DNA of 64,000 nucleotides from Elusimicrobiales bacterium (GTDB taxonomy: Bacteria; Elusimicrobiota; Elusimicrobia; Elusimicrobiales; UBA9959): positions 124,001 through 188,000 of the forward strand of contig JAQTZB010000001.1 in assembly GCA_028688015.1 (NCBI GenBank), written 5' to 3'. The notes beneath the pieces were generated by a model. It did not search any database and had not been told where the DNA came from. It worked only from the letters and a program-made list of their open reading frames with translations. Each line of letters begins with the position of its first letter. Positions within the stretch are counted from its first letter, which is position 1. Positions 6,885 through 15,098 of this stretch are shown here, piece by piece. The position numbers and the translations under genes were made by a program.

Positions 6885-8629
6885 CAGTCCTCCAGGCGCG
6901 ACTGCGGCTCGGGCTTGCCCTGCTGGCGCGCGGCCTGCTTCATGGCCTCGGGGTCGCGCGCCGCGGCTTTCTCTTTTTCTTTCATCATTTCCAAGATCTG
7001 GCGGCTGCGCTCCTGCGCCTCGGCCTTTTTCTTCTGCTGTTCCTGCTTTTTCTGCTGCTCCTGGCGGTTCTTCTCGTCCTCGCCCTCTTTCTTATCCTGC
7101 TCTTTCTTGTCCCCGCCGCCTCCGCCCTGCTTCTTGTCCTGGTCTTTCTTCTCCTGGTCCTTCTTGTCCTGGGGGTTCTCGCAGGAGTTCTTCTTCTTCT
7201 GTTCCAGCGCCTTCTGCAGGTTGAACTTGGCGTTCTTGTCGCCGGGCGCCAGGTCCAGCGCCTGGCGGTAGGCGGCTATGGCGCCGGCCATGTCGCCCTT
7301 GCGGAACAGCGCGTTGCCGCGGTTATAACTGGCGCGGGCGGCCACCTTGGGCGAGACGGCGGCCTTCTCGTAGGCCTCCAGCGCCTTGTCGTACTCCTCG
7401 GCGCGGTAGAGGGCGTTGCCCATGTTGAAGTCCAGCCGCCTGTCCGCGGGGGCCTTCAGCTGCGCGCGTGAATAATGTTCCACGGCGGCCGGGTAATCCT
7501 TCTTGCCGTAGGCGGAGTTCCCCTTGCGCGCCTCGGCGCCGGGGCCCGCGGCCCGGGCGGCGCCTGCCAGCAGCAGCAGCGCGGCGGCCCCCTTGAAGAA
7601 CCTGGGCAGCCGGAGCGAAGGGCGCTTGAATTCGAACCCCTTCTCCATTACCAGTAATTCTATCAAAAGCAGGACCAGCGCCACAGCCAGCGGCCACTGG
7701 TAGCGGTTCTTGTAGCCCGCCCGGCCCTTGCCCTTGCTCTTCTCCAGGTCCAGGGCGGCGACCGAGGAGCGCACGGCCTCGGCGGCGGAGTCCGGGTCGG
7801 TGTAGCGCAGGTAGGCGGCGCCGGTCTCGGCGGCGATCTTGACCAGCGCGGTCTCATCGAGCTTGCTGACCACGGTCTTGCCGCGCTTGTCCTTCTTGTA
7901 CTCCAGCGTGTTGCCGGCCGAGTCCGTCATGGGTACCAGCTCGCCCTCGGGGCTGCCGATGCCGATGGTGAAGATCTTGAGGTTCTGCTCCGCGGCGGCC
8001 TTCAGCGCGGTGGACAGGCCGGCCGAGTGGTCCTCGCCGTCGGTGACCAGCACCAGCACCTTCTGCCCGCCGTAGCGCGAGAGCATGCCCAGCGTGGTCT
8101 CGATGGCCTCGGAAAAATCGGTGCCCTGCTCCGGCAGCATGCCGGGGCGCAGGGCCGAGGCGAAGTAGCTGATGGCGTCCTGGTCGGTGGTGAGCGGGCA
8201 CTGCACGTAGGCCTGCCCGGCGAAGGCCACCACGCCCACGCGGTAGCCCACGAACTTCTCCGCGATGGCGCCCAGCAGCAGGCGGGCGTTGGAGAGGCGG
8301 TCCGGCTTGAAGTCGCGCGCCCCCATGGAGAGCGAGGCGTCCACGGCGATGACGACGTTGCCCTTGAGGTCGGTGACGGGCGATAGCTCCACCCCCCACT
8401 GCGGCCCCGCGGCGGAGAAGCAGAGCAGGCCGAGGGCTATGAAGTAGAGCAGCCCGCGCAGGCGGCGGCGCGCCGCCTCCGGGGAGGCGGCGAAGCGCCC
8501 GGCGGAGGGCCCCAGCACGGCTTTGGCTGCGGCGGCGCGCCCCTCCTCCGCCTTGAAGCGGAAGAAGACCAGCGCGGCGAAGCCGGCGGCCAGCCAGGCG
8601 AGCAGTACGGGGTAGCGGAAGAGTTCCAT
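6881..8629 (-). CDS. batB: BatB-BatC fusion: VWA domain plus TPR
   Basis: 582 residues. The N-terminal half is BatB: helices at about 7-25 and 58-75, then a VWA domain whose MIDAS motif is DASLSM (Asp97, Ser99, Ser101), with LVTDGEDHS further on and a closing helix near 310-330. A second hydrophobic segment (about 345-362, ending GAARA) looks like the retained signal peptide of BatC. After it come three TPR units (about 365-470) and a highly charged Lys/Gln/Glu tail ending in RLEDW, as in BatC. In many genomes BatB and BatC are separate proteins; here they are one. The start overlaps the batA stop by 1 nt. Confidence 0.82.
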   Translation of the reverse strand: MELFRYPVLLAWLAAGFAALVFFRFKAEEGRAAAAKAVLGPSAGRFAASPEAARRRLRGLLYFIALGLLCFSAAGPQWGVELSPVTDLKGNVVIAVDASLSMGARDFKPDRLSNARLLLGAIAEKFVGYRVGVVAFAGQAYVQCPLTTDQDAISYFASALRPGMLPEQGTDFSEAIETTLGMLSRYGGQKVLVLVTDGEDHSAGLSTALKAAAEQNLKIFTIGIGSPEGELVPMTDSAGNTLEYKKDKRGKTVVSKLDETALVKIAAETGAAYLRYTDPDSAAEAVRSSVAALDLEKSKGKGRAGYKNRYQWPLAVALVLLLIELLVMEKGFEFKRPSLRLPRFFKGAAALLLLAGAARAAGPGAEARKGNSAYGKKDYPAAVEHYSRAQLKAPADRRLDFNMGNALYRAEEYDKALEAYEKAAVSPKVAARASYNRGNALFRKGDMAGAIAAYRQALDLAPGDKNAKFNLQKALEQKKKNSCENPQDKKDQEKKDQDKKQGGGGGDKKEQDKKEGEDEKNRQEQQKKQEQQKKKAEAQERSRQILEMMKEKEKAAARDPEAMKQAARQQGKPEPQSRLEDW

Positions 8630-9615
8630 CAGGGTATCGTCCTGAAATAAGTGCGCTCGAGGATGAACAGCAGCGCCAGCAGCAGCAGCGCGGGCGCGAG
8701 GAACCAGAGATACCTGTCGGCGTATTCCGTGTAGCTCTTCACCTCGAACTTGGTCTTCTCCAGCGAATCTATGCGCGCGTAGATCTTGTCCAGTTCGGCG
8801 TAGTTCTTGGCGCGGTAGAACTCGCCGCCGGTGAGGGCGGCGATCTCGCGCAGCGTGGGCTCGTCCAGGTCCTCGTCGATGTAGATGACCGGCTGCATCG
8901 GGTCGCCGGTGCTGATCTGCGCGCGGCCCTTGCCGGCGGTGCCGATGGTGTAGATCTTGATGTCGAAGGCCTGCGCGGTCTTGGCGGCGAGGTTCAGGTC
9001 CGTAACGAGGCCGGAGTTGGAGCGCCCGTCGGTGAGCAGCACGATGACCTTGCTCTTGGCCTTGCTCTCCTTCAGGTGGTTCACGGCGGTGACGATGGCG
9101 TCGCCTACGGCGGTGCCCTCCGCGCGCGTCATGTTGAGAAAGGCCGAGTCCAGCGTGTCGAGCACCGACTGGTAGTCCAGCGTGAGCGGGCAGCCCAGCA
9201 CGGCGGCCCCGCCGAAGAACACCACGCCGATGCGGTCGTTCTGGCGGCGCTTGACGAAATCGGAAGCGGCGCGCTTGGCGGCCTCCAGGCGGTTATAGGG
9301 GTGGAAGTCCTCGGCGGCCATGCTGTAGGAGGTGTCGACGGTGAGCATGATGTCTATGCCCTCGGCGGGCGGCACCTCGCCGCGGCTGGCCAGCTGCGGC
9401 CGCGCCAGCGCCAGGATCAGCAGGGCCAGCGCGAGGACGCGGCCCCACAGGGGCACGATGCCGAACAGGCGGGAGCGGGCGGTGCGCATCGCGGGCAGGG
9501 AGACCGGCACGCCGGCGGAGAGATGGCGGCGCAGGCGCTGGGCGCGAGCCAGGCCGGCGAACAGGCCCAGCAGGGGCATCAGCAGCAGCACCAGGGGGTA
9601 TTTGAAGGAGTTCAT
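8629..9615 (-). CDS. batA: BatA-like VWA membrane protein
   Basis: 328 residues from the ATG at 9615, which overlaps the preceding stop by 4 nt (ATGA). Longer readings into the upstream gene are in the wrong frame and have no basis. Helices lie at about 5-22 and 57-73. The VWA domain has the MIDAS motif DTSYSM (Asp94, Ser96, Ser98) and LLTDGRSNSG. A C-terminal helix (about 298-318, WFLAPALLLLALLFIL) anchors it. With batB/C it gives the paired VWA proteins typical of the Bat system. Confidence 0.85.
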   Translation of the reverse strand: MNSFKYPLVLLLMPLLGLFAGLARAQRLRRHLSAGVPVSLPAMRTARSRLFGIVPLWGRVLALALLILALARPQLASRGEVPPAEGIDIMLTVDTSYSMAAEDFHPYNRLEAAKRAASDFVKRRQNDRIGVVFFGGAAVLGCPLTLDYQSVLDTLDSAFLNMTRAEGTAVGDAIVTAVNHLKESKAKSKVIVLLTDGRSNSGLVTDLNLAAKTAQAFDIKIYTIGTAGKGRAQISTGDPMQPVIYIDEDLDEPTLREIAALTGGEFYRAKNYAELDKIYARIDSLEKTKFEVKSYTEYADRYLWFLAPALLLLALLFILERTYFRTIP

Positions 9616-10589
9616 TTCCTCCCCCTCTTTTCCAGACGGGCGGCTTCGGCCGCCCTGGCGGCCGCCTCGGCGGCCAGCGCCCTGGCGTTCTCGGCCAGGC
9701 GGTGGAATTCCATCAGCAGGTCCCCGACCGCGGCGGCGTCGGCCTCCGCGCCTTCGGGGCGCAGGCGGGCGAATTTGACCATGTCGGCCTTCTGGAGCAG
9801 CTCCCTGGCGCGCAGGATGGCCTTCAGGTCTGCGCCGGTCTTCTTCAGCTCGCGGCCGAGGTCGGCCGTGGTCATCAGGACCGCGTCGATGGCGAATTCC
9901 TCCGCCAGGTAGAAGCGCAGGATGGCCGTCAGGCCGGTGTAGAAGCTCTTGAACTTCCCTTCCCCGGCCAGCGGCGAAGCGCGCAGCCGGTCCAGGCGTT
10001 CCCTGGCGCGCTGGTACGGATTGCGCGCGTCCTGCCAGGCGGCGCGCGCGAAGGCCGGGGTGCCGGCCTTCGCCGCGAAGCGCTTGTAGAACTGCCAGAG
10101 CAGCGCCGCCGCGGCCAGCGCGGCCAGCAGCAGCAGCAGCCACGGCACGTAGCTGTAGGGCGGGTAGATATCCTTGATGTCCTCTCCTTCCTTGGTTTTG
10201 AAGAGGGGCAGCACCTCGACGTTGAAGGGGTCGGTCTTTACCACGGTGTCCGGCGGCACGCCCTCGCCGCGCAGGCCCCACGGGATGGCCGGGAAGGTGC
10301 TCACGCCCAGCGTGTAGGCGCGCGCCTTCACCTCGAACAGCTCGGTCTTGCGGCCCCCCTCCCTGCGCTCGGAAAGGCGCGTGAAGGAGAGTGTTTCAAA
10401 TTCTGAATTGGAGGCGGCGGCCGTGTCCGCCCGGAGCGAATAATTCTCCGGCAGGACGGCCTCCACCGAGAACGAGAATTTCTCCGCGAGCTTGACGGCG
10501 CCGGCGGGCGGGGTCACCGTGAATGAAACGTCCTGCGCGGCCGCGGGGGCGGCGGCCAGGGCGCAGGCCAGCAGCAGGGCGGTCCTCAT
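9612..10589 (-). CDS. Membrane-anchored accessory protein of the Bat operon
   Basis: 325 residues: signal peptide at 1-18, a beta-rich periplasmic part (about 20-145), one membrane helix (about 149-168) and a long helical cytoplasmic part that ends in an Ala/Arg/Glu-rich coiled segment. It sits between DUF58 and BatA, where many Bat clusters carry a DUF4381-like protein; the layout fits but the sequence resemblance is only general. Overlaps of 4 nt on both sides tie its translation to its neighbours. Confidence 0.65.
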   Translation of the reverse strand: MRTALLLACALAAAPAAAQDVSFTVTPPAGAVKLAEKFSFSVEAVLPENYSLRADTAAASNSEFETLSFTRLSERREGGRKTELFEVKARAYTLGVSTFPAIPWGLRGEGVPPDTVVKTDPFNVEVLPLFKTKEGEDIKDIYPPYSYVPWLLLLLAALAAAALLWQFYKRFAAKAGTPAFARAAWQDARNPYQRARERLDRLRASPLAGEGKFKSFYTGLTAILRFYLAEEFAIDAVLMTTADLGRELKKTGADLKAILRARELLQKADMVKFARLRPEGAEADAAAVGDLLMEFHRLAENARALAAEAAARAAEAARLEKRGRK

Positions 10590-11470
10590 ATCAGTTTGAA
10601 CTTTTTCCTCTGGCGGAAAAATTTAACCACCGGGCCGTGCACGGGCAGGGCCGGGTCCACGTCTATCCAGTCCGCGCCGGCCGAGCGCAGCGCGGCCTCC
10701 ATGGCGGCGCGGCGGGCGCCAGCCTCCCTGGCGTAGGTCTCGCGGTAGCCGGGGCTGGCCAGGTCGGCTGTGAAGTCGGCGCCGTTCTCGAGGTCCTCGG
10801 ACACCAGCAGCGCCCTGGCCGCGGGCAGGGCCAGTTCGAAGCGGTCGGTGATCACCACCGGGATCAGGTCGTGGCGGCTGGCGGTCAGGCGCACCTCCCT
10901 GGCGTAGTCGGCCGAGTGGAAGTCGGAGATCAGGATGATGATGCCGCGCCGCTTCATCACGCGGTTGGCCATGCGCAGCGCCATCGCCACGTCGGTGCCG
11001 CGGCTCTTGGGCGTGTAGGCCAGCAACTCGCGGATGATGCGCAGGCTGTGGTTCTTCCCCTTGCGCGGCGGGATGTAAAGCTCTGGCTTGTCGGAGAACA
11101 GCAGCAGGCCGCTCTTGTCGGAGTTCTTCAGCGCGGAGAAGGCGAAGGTGGCCGCCAGCTCGGCGGCGGCCTCGCTCTTGGGCTTGGACGAAGAGCCGAA
11201 GGACTGCGAGGCGGAGACGTCACAGAGGATCATCAGCGTCAACTCGCGCTCTTCGATATACTGCTTGATGAAAGGCTTGTTGGCGCGCGCGGTGACGTTC
11301 CAGTCTATGGCGCGGACGTCGTCGCCCGGCACGTACTCGCGCACCTCGGAGAACTCGATGCCGCGCCCCTTGAACGTGCTCTGGTACTGGCCGGCGAAGG
11401 TTTCGCTGACCAGGCGGCCGGTCTTGATCTCTATCTGCCGGACCTTTTTGAGGATTTCCGCTGTGTTCAT
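10586..11470 (-). CDS. DUF58 domain protein
   Basis: 294 residues, no membrane segment. It has the DUF58 core RAIDWNVTAR near 75-84, followed by KPFIKQYIEERELTLMILCD and a degenerate VWA-like DVSASQSFGSSS. It lies directly after moxR, the standard arrangement in MoxR-DUF58-VWA operons, where the ATPase is thought to act as a chaperone or assembly factor with VWA-like partners. Confidence 0.88.
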   Translation of the reverse strand: MNTAEILKKVRQIEIKTGRLVSETFAGQYQSTFKGRGIEFSEVREYVPGDDVRAIDWNVTARANKPFIKQYIEERELTLMILCDVSASQSFGSSSKPKSEAAAELAATFAFSALKNSDKSGLLLFSDKPELYIPPRKGKNHSLRIIRELLAYTPKSRGTDVAMALRMANRVMKRRGIIILISDFHSADYAREVRLTASRHDLIPVVITDRFELALPAARALLVSEDLENGADFTADLASPGYRETYAREAGARRAAMEAALRSAGADWIDVDPALPVHGPVVKFFRQRKKFKLI

Positions 11471-11503
11471 AGGGCTGTCCGCCGGGCTTGCGGCCGGCCG
11501 CGC

Positions 11504-12493
11504 TTACGGGACCTCTACGGCCTCGAACAGACTCTTGATGATGTCCTCGGAGCTGATGTTCTCGGCCTCGGCCTCGTAGGTTAGCAGGAGCCGGTGGCGC
11601 ATTACGTCGAAGCCGACCGCTTTGATGTCCTCGGGGGTGACATAGCCGCGGCCGTTGATGAACGCGTAGGCCTTGGCGGCCTGGATCATGAAGATGGTGG
11701 CGCGCGGGCTGGCGCCGTAGTTGATCCACGGCTTGATCTTGGCCAGGCCGTGGTTCTCCGGGTCGCGTGTGGCCATCACGAGGTCCAGCACGTAGTTCTT
11801 GATCTTGTCGTCCACGTAGATCAGGTCCGCGGTCTGGCGGGCCTTCAGGATCTGCTCGACGCTGACCGCCTTGCCCGCCTGCGGCAGGGTCTGGCGGGCC
11901 ATCAGTTCCAGCACCTTGGCCTCTTCCTGCTTGGTCGGGTAGGTGATGTTGACCTTCAGCATGAAGCGGTCCACCTGAGCTTCCGGCAGCGGGTAGGTGC
12001 CTTCCTGCTCGATCGGGTTCTGCGTGGCGAGCACCATGAAGAGGTCCGGCAGCTTGAAGGTGGAGTCCGAGATGGTGACCTGGCGCTCCTGCATGCCTTC
12101 GAGCAGCGCGCTCTGCACCTTGGCCGGCGCGCGGTTTATTTCGTCGGCGAGGATGATGTTGGCGAAGATCGGCCCCTTGCGCACGGCGAAGGTGTTCTCC
12201 TTGGGGTTGAACACCAGCGTGCCCACGATGTCGGCCGGCAGCAGGTCGGGCGTGAACTGGATGCGCTGGAAGGCCGCCGAGACGGCGGCGGCCATGGTCT
12301 TGACGGTCAGCGTCTTGGCCAGGCCGGGGACGCCTTCCACGAGCACGTGCCCGTTGGCGATCATGCCCACCAGCAGGCCGTTGACCAGCTCCTCCTGGCC
12401 CACCACCACCTTGGCTATCTCGCGGCGCAGGTCCTGCAGGAACAGCGAGTCCTGCTGAATTTTCTGGTTCAGTTTTGCTATCTCCGAGTCCAT
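11504..12493 (-). CDS. MoxR family AAA+ ATPase
   Basis: 329 residues. Walker A is GVPGLAKT at 54-61. Walker B and the following helix read ILADEINRAPAKVQSALLEGM. The sensor-type ATQNPIEQEGTYPLPEAQ stretch and the C-terminal lid with YGASPRATIFMIQAAKAYAF are those of MoxR proteins. It leads the Bat operon with a good ribosome site (AAGGAG, 5 nt before ATG) and its own promoter. It probably drives assembly or activation of the VWA proteins encoded downstream. Confidence 0.92.
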   Translation of the reverse strand: MDSEIAKLNQKIQQDSLFLQDLRREIAKVVVGQEELVNGLLVGMIANGHVLVEGVPGLAKTLTVKTMAAAVSAAFQRIQFTPDLLPADIVGTLVFNPKENTFAVRKGPIFANIILADEINRAPAKVQSALLEGMQERQVTISDSTFKLPDLFMVLATQNPIEQEGTYPLPEAQVDRFMLKVNITYPTKQEEAKVLELMARQTLPQAGKAVSVEQILKARQTADLIYVDDKIKNYVLDLVMATRDPENHGLAKIKPWINYGASPRATIFMIQAAKAYAFINGRGYVTPEDIKAVGFDVMRHRLLLTYEAEAENISSEDIIKSLFEAVEVP

Positions 12494-12546
12494 GGTTGCT
12501 CCTTAAGGTATGTTCTGGAGTGAGTTAAGCGGATTTTTTCAGGGAA

Positions 12547-12576
12547 ATTTTAAAAAATTCTTCTCAAAAAAATCAA
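12547..12576 (-). promoter_or_regulatory. Promoter of the moxR-bat-rpiB operon
   Basis: TTGATT (12571-12576), an 18-nt spacer, then TAAAAT (12547-12552) on the minus strand. The predicted leader is about 47 nt and includes the moxR Shine-Dalgarno. Confidence 0.5.
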
Positions 12577-12593
12577 GCGGCGCCAGGGGCCGC
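12566..12593 (-). terminator. Terminator after the HEAT-repeat gene
   Basis: Stem GCGGC (12577-12581) with GCCGC (12589-12593), 7-nt loop, followed on the minus strand by TTGATTTTTTT. The T-run overlaps the -35 region of the moxR promoter. Confidence 0.5.
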
Positions 12594-12599
12594 GGCCGG

Positions 12600-13223
12600 C
12601 TATTCTATGCGGAAAAGGGGCTTGCTTTCCAGCTCGCGCAGCTGCTGCTCTTTATGCGCTTCGATATCCTTGCGGATAGTGTTCACGGCCTCCAGCGCCT
12701 TGAGGCGGACTTCTTCGTCGTAGTCCTCGAGCGCGCGGGACAGCGCGGGGATGGCTTCCTTGTTGGAGAAGCCGCCGATGGCGTTCACGGCCGCCAGGCG
12801 GGTGTCTTTGTCGTAATCTTTGAGGGCCTCGGCCAGCAGGGCCAGGCTCAGCTTGCTCTTGTCCTTGGACAGCATCGCGATGAGCTGCTTCTTAACTTCG
12901 GGCTCGGTCTCGTTCTCCAGCATGTTCTTGATCACGCCCGGGGCGCTCTCGTCCTGCAGCTGCCACAGCAGCTCGGCGGAGGCGAAGCGCACCTTCTCGT
13001 TGGCGTCCTGCGTGAGCCCGCGCAGCGTCTTCAGCGTGGCCATGGAGAATTTTATCAGGTAGGTCTTTTCCGGCTTCACCGGCAGGGACGGCTCCGGCAG
13101 CACGGCGGCGCTGTTGGTCTTGGCCGCGGCGAGCAGCTCTTTTTTCTTGGCCTCTTCCTTGTTCTGGTTCACCAGGTAATACACGCCGGCGATGAAGATG
13201 AGAAGCATCAGGAACCATTTCAT
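12600..13223 (-). CDS. Membrane-anchored HEAT-repeat protein
   Basis: 207 residues. An N-terminal helix (3-19) anchors the protein, followed by a charged linker and about four HEAT-like repeats (about 65-185), for example DANEKVRFASAELLWQLQ and DYDEEVRLKALEAVNTI. Such repeats are protein-binding scaffolds; no enzyme motif is visible. It overlaps the upstream amidotransferase gene by 4 nt, so the two are co-transcribed and may work together. Confidence 0.75.
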   Translation of the reverse strand: MKWFLMLLIFIAGVYYLVNQNKEEAKKKELLAAAKTNSAAVLPEPSLPVKPEKTYLIKFSMATLKTLRGLTQDANEKVRFASAELLWQLQDESAPGVIKNMLENETEPEVKKQLIAMLSKDKSKLSLALLAEALKDYDKDTRLAAVNAIGGFSNKEAIPALSRALEDYDEEVRLKALEAVNTIRKDIEAHKEQQLRELESKPLFRIE

Positions 13224-14044
13224 AGCGCAATCCTCTTGAAGCTCAGTTCTATTCTGCCGCCGCGCGCGCGCGCGGAGGCTATTTCCGGGTCGTTCATTTT
13301 TTTCCAGGGGCCGCCGTCGGCCGGCTCGCTGGAGAACACGGTGCGGCCCGCCTCGGACCGCCAGGCGATGGCGCCGTAGTCCCAGCCGGGCGTCAGCAGC
13401 GCGCCCAGGCGTTTCTTGCGCGGGGCGTGGCAGAGCACGGTCAGGGAATCCGGCGAGGCCAGGAACAGGTTGAGGCCCCGGTAGGGGGCGTCCTTGCCGC
13501 GGTACTTGTCCTTGCAGGAGATCCAGACCGTGCGGATCTCGTCGAGGGCGGCCTCGAGCGCCGCCTCCGGCTCGCCGTAGGCGTCGAGCATCTTCACGAC
13601 CTGCCAGAAGAGCACTTCAGAATCGTTGGTGCCGCGCACCCGGGCGGCGTACTTGCCCAGCAGCGAGCGGATCTCGTCCTTGATGAACAGCGTGCCGTTG
13701 TGGGCGAAGGCCAGGCCGCAGGCGCTGAAGGGCTGCGTGTTCTCGGGCCGGACCTGGGCCGCCTTGGGCACGCCGGGCGCGGAGGCGTAGCGCAGGTGCG
13801 CCAGCGTGACCCTGGAGGCGGCTTTGCCGGCCGCCGCCGCGAAAGCGTCTTTTTCCAGGCGGGCCGCGCCCTCGCTCCTGACCAGGGCGGGCTTGCCGCC
13901 GCGGTACCAGGCTACGCCCCAGCCGTCGTCCTGGTAGCGGCCCTTAACGGCGCCGGCCTGGGCGAGCAGGCTTTTGGGCCCGCCGCAAAGCAGGTCCCCA
14001 TGGGAAGCGGGGCGGGCGGAAATTACAGCGGTGATACGGCACAT
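13220..14044 (-). CDS. Class II glutamine amidotransferase, YafJ-like
   Basis: 274 residues. The start at 14044 gives Met-Cys at the N-terminus, so Cys2 is the nucleophile that becomes N-terminal after Met removal, as in all class II (Ntn-type) glutamine amidotransferases. Supporting motifs are DDGWGVAWY, LAHLRYAS, FAHNGTL and RGTNDSEVLFW. No synthetase domain is attached, so the ammonia acceptor is unknown; stand-alone forms like YafJ have no settled substrate. Confidence 0.85.
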   Translation of the reverse strand: MCRITAVISARPASHGDLLCGGPKSLLAQAGAVKGRYQDDGWGVAWYRGGKPALVRSEGAARLEKDAFAAAAGKAASRVTLAHLRYASAPGVPKAAQVRPENTQPFSACGLAFAHNGTLFIKDEIRSLLGKYAARVRGTNDSEVLFWQVVKMLDAYGEPEAALEAALDEIRTVWISCKDKYRGKDAPYRGLNLFLASPDSLTVLCHAPRKKRLGALLTPGWDYGAIAWRSEAGRTVFSSEPADGGPWKKMNDPEIASARARGGRIELSFKRIAL

Positions 14045-14050
14045 ACCCCT

Positions 14051-14079
14051 ATTTAAACAATTTTTAGCGGGGTATTCAA
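14051..14079 (-). promoter_or_regulatory. Promoter of the glutamine amidotransferase gene
   Basis: TTGAAT (14074-14079), a 17-nt spacer, then TTAAAT (14051-14056) on the minus strand. The -10 box ends 6 nt before the start codon, so the mRNA would be leaderless or nearly so. It shares bases with the divergent RDD promoter. Confidence 0.5.
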
Positions 14080-14102
14080 ATACTTCGCGAAGTTGATATA
14101 AT
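14075..14102 (+). promoter_or_regulatory. Promoter of the RDD gene
   Basis: A perfect TATAAT at 14097-14102 with a weaker TTCAAA (14075-14080) 16 nt upstream. Transcription would start near 14109. Confidence 0.55.
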
Positions 14103-14137
14103 AAATCCGTAGCCAGATTTAGGTCAGGCTGGTGGAT

Positions 14138-15031
14138 ATGGAAAATAATAATTTCGAATTCAAGCCGCTGCCCCCCCTGCCGGGGCAGGAAGAGGCACAG
14201 CAGGAGGCGGCGCCCGAGGGCCCCGTGCCGGCGGGCTTCAACGAGCGTTTCGTAGCCTACCTCATAGACGGCCTGCCTTTCGTGCTGCTGACCTACGCCA
14301 CGCTGAACATCGCCGTGAAGGCCGGCATCCTGGCCTACACCACCGGCAACGAATGGCTGTGGAAATTCCTCTGGATGGGCCTATACGTCATCTACGAGGC
14401 GGTGTTCTCCAGCGGGGGCCGGGTCACGCTGGGCAAGTGGCTGCTGAATATCCGCGTGCGGGCGGCCGATGGCGGCAACCTCTCCTTCGGCAAGGCCCTC
14501 GTGCGGGCGCTGGCCTATTTCCTGAGTTCGGCCACTTTGAATATCGGTTACCTGATGGCGCTGTTCACCAAGGACAAGCGGGCCCTGCACGACTTCGCGG
14601 CCGGCAGCCGCGTGGTCAGCATAAAGGAGCGCGGCGACCTCGGCGACGGCCTGGTGCTGGCGCTCTCGTGGGGCATGATGGTGATCCTGTTCGGCACCTA
14701 CCTCAATAACACGCTGCTGAAACTTTCCCCTTCGGAGAAGAAGCAGATCATAGCGGCGCACCGCACGATCTCCAAGCTGGGTACGCTGGAACTCCTCTAC
14801 ATGCGGCAGAACGGGCAGTACACGCACGAGCTGGCCAAGCTGGCGGACCTGACCGGCAACGTCAACGCCGTGCGCGCCGAACTGTTCAAGACCCTGGAGC
14901 CGAACACGCTGGTGATCGCTTCCAACGGGCGCAAGTTCAGGATAGCCGCCAAGGCCCGCAACTGGCGCCATACCGAGGTGCAGGTGCTCTCCAAGGTGGA
15001 CGCCCCCAAGTCCGGCGAACTGCTGCCCTGA
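14138..15031 (+). CDS. RDD family membrane protein with C-terminal extension
   Basis: The start is the ATG at 14138 (297 residues); an in-frame GTG at 14132 is the alternative. After a Pro/Glu-rich cytoplasmic N-terminus, the RDD region (about 30-165) contains FNERFVAYLIDGLPF (Arg/Asp of the first helix), GRVTLGKWLLNIRVR and the KRALHDFAAGSRVV ending typical of the family. Four membrane helices are likely, including one near 175-195. The last 100 residues are a soluble part with LGTLELLYMRQNGQYTHELA, resembling the N-terminal region of pilin-like or type II secretion proteins only loosely. RDD proteins include ion antiporters, but function here is unknown. Confidence 0.85.
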   Translation: MENNNFEFKPLPPLPGQEEAQQEAAPEGPVPAGFNERFVAYLIDGLPFVLLTYATLNIAVKAGILAYTTGNEWLWKFLWMGLYVIYEAVFSSGGRVTLGKWLLNIRVRAADGGNLSFGKALVRALAYFLSSATLNIGYLMALFTKDKRALHDFAAGSRVVSIKERGDLGDGLVLALSWGMMVILFGTYLNNTLLKLSPSEKKQIIAAHRTISKLGTLELLYMRQNGQYTHELAKLADLTGNVNAVRAELFKTLEPNTLVIASNGRKFRIAAKARNWRHTEVQVLSKVDAPKSGELLP

Positions 15032-15043
15032 GCCCCCCGGTTG

Positions 15044-15090
15044 CCCCAAAGAAAAACCCCGCGTCTGAGACGCGGGGTTTTTCTTTGGGG
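15044..15090. terminator. Bidirectional terminator between RDD and DksA-like genes
   Basis: A perfect 22-bp inverted repeat (15044-15065 with 15069-15090) with a 3-nt loop; the stem contains AAAAACCCC/GGGGTTTTT. It lies between convergent genes and can terminate both. Confidence 0.88.
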
Positions 15091-15098
15091 CGCGCGCT

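Noticed and set aside
8629..10281. Extended reading of batA through the accessory gene
   Set aside because: The first 220 codons are an out-of-frame reading of the gene at 9612-10589; the ATG at 9615 starts a proper BatA.
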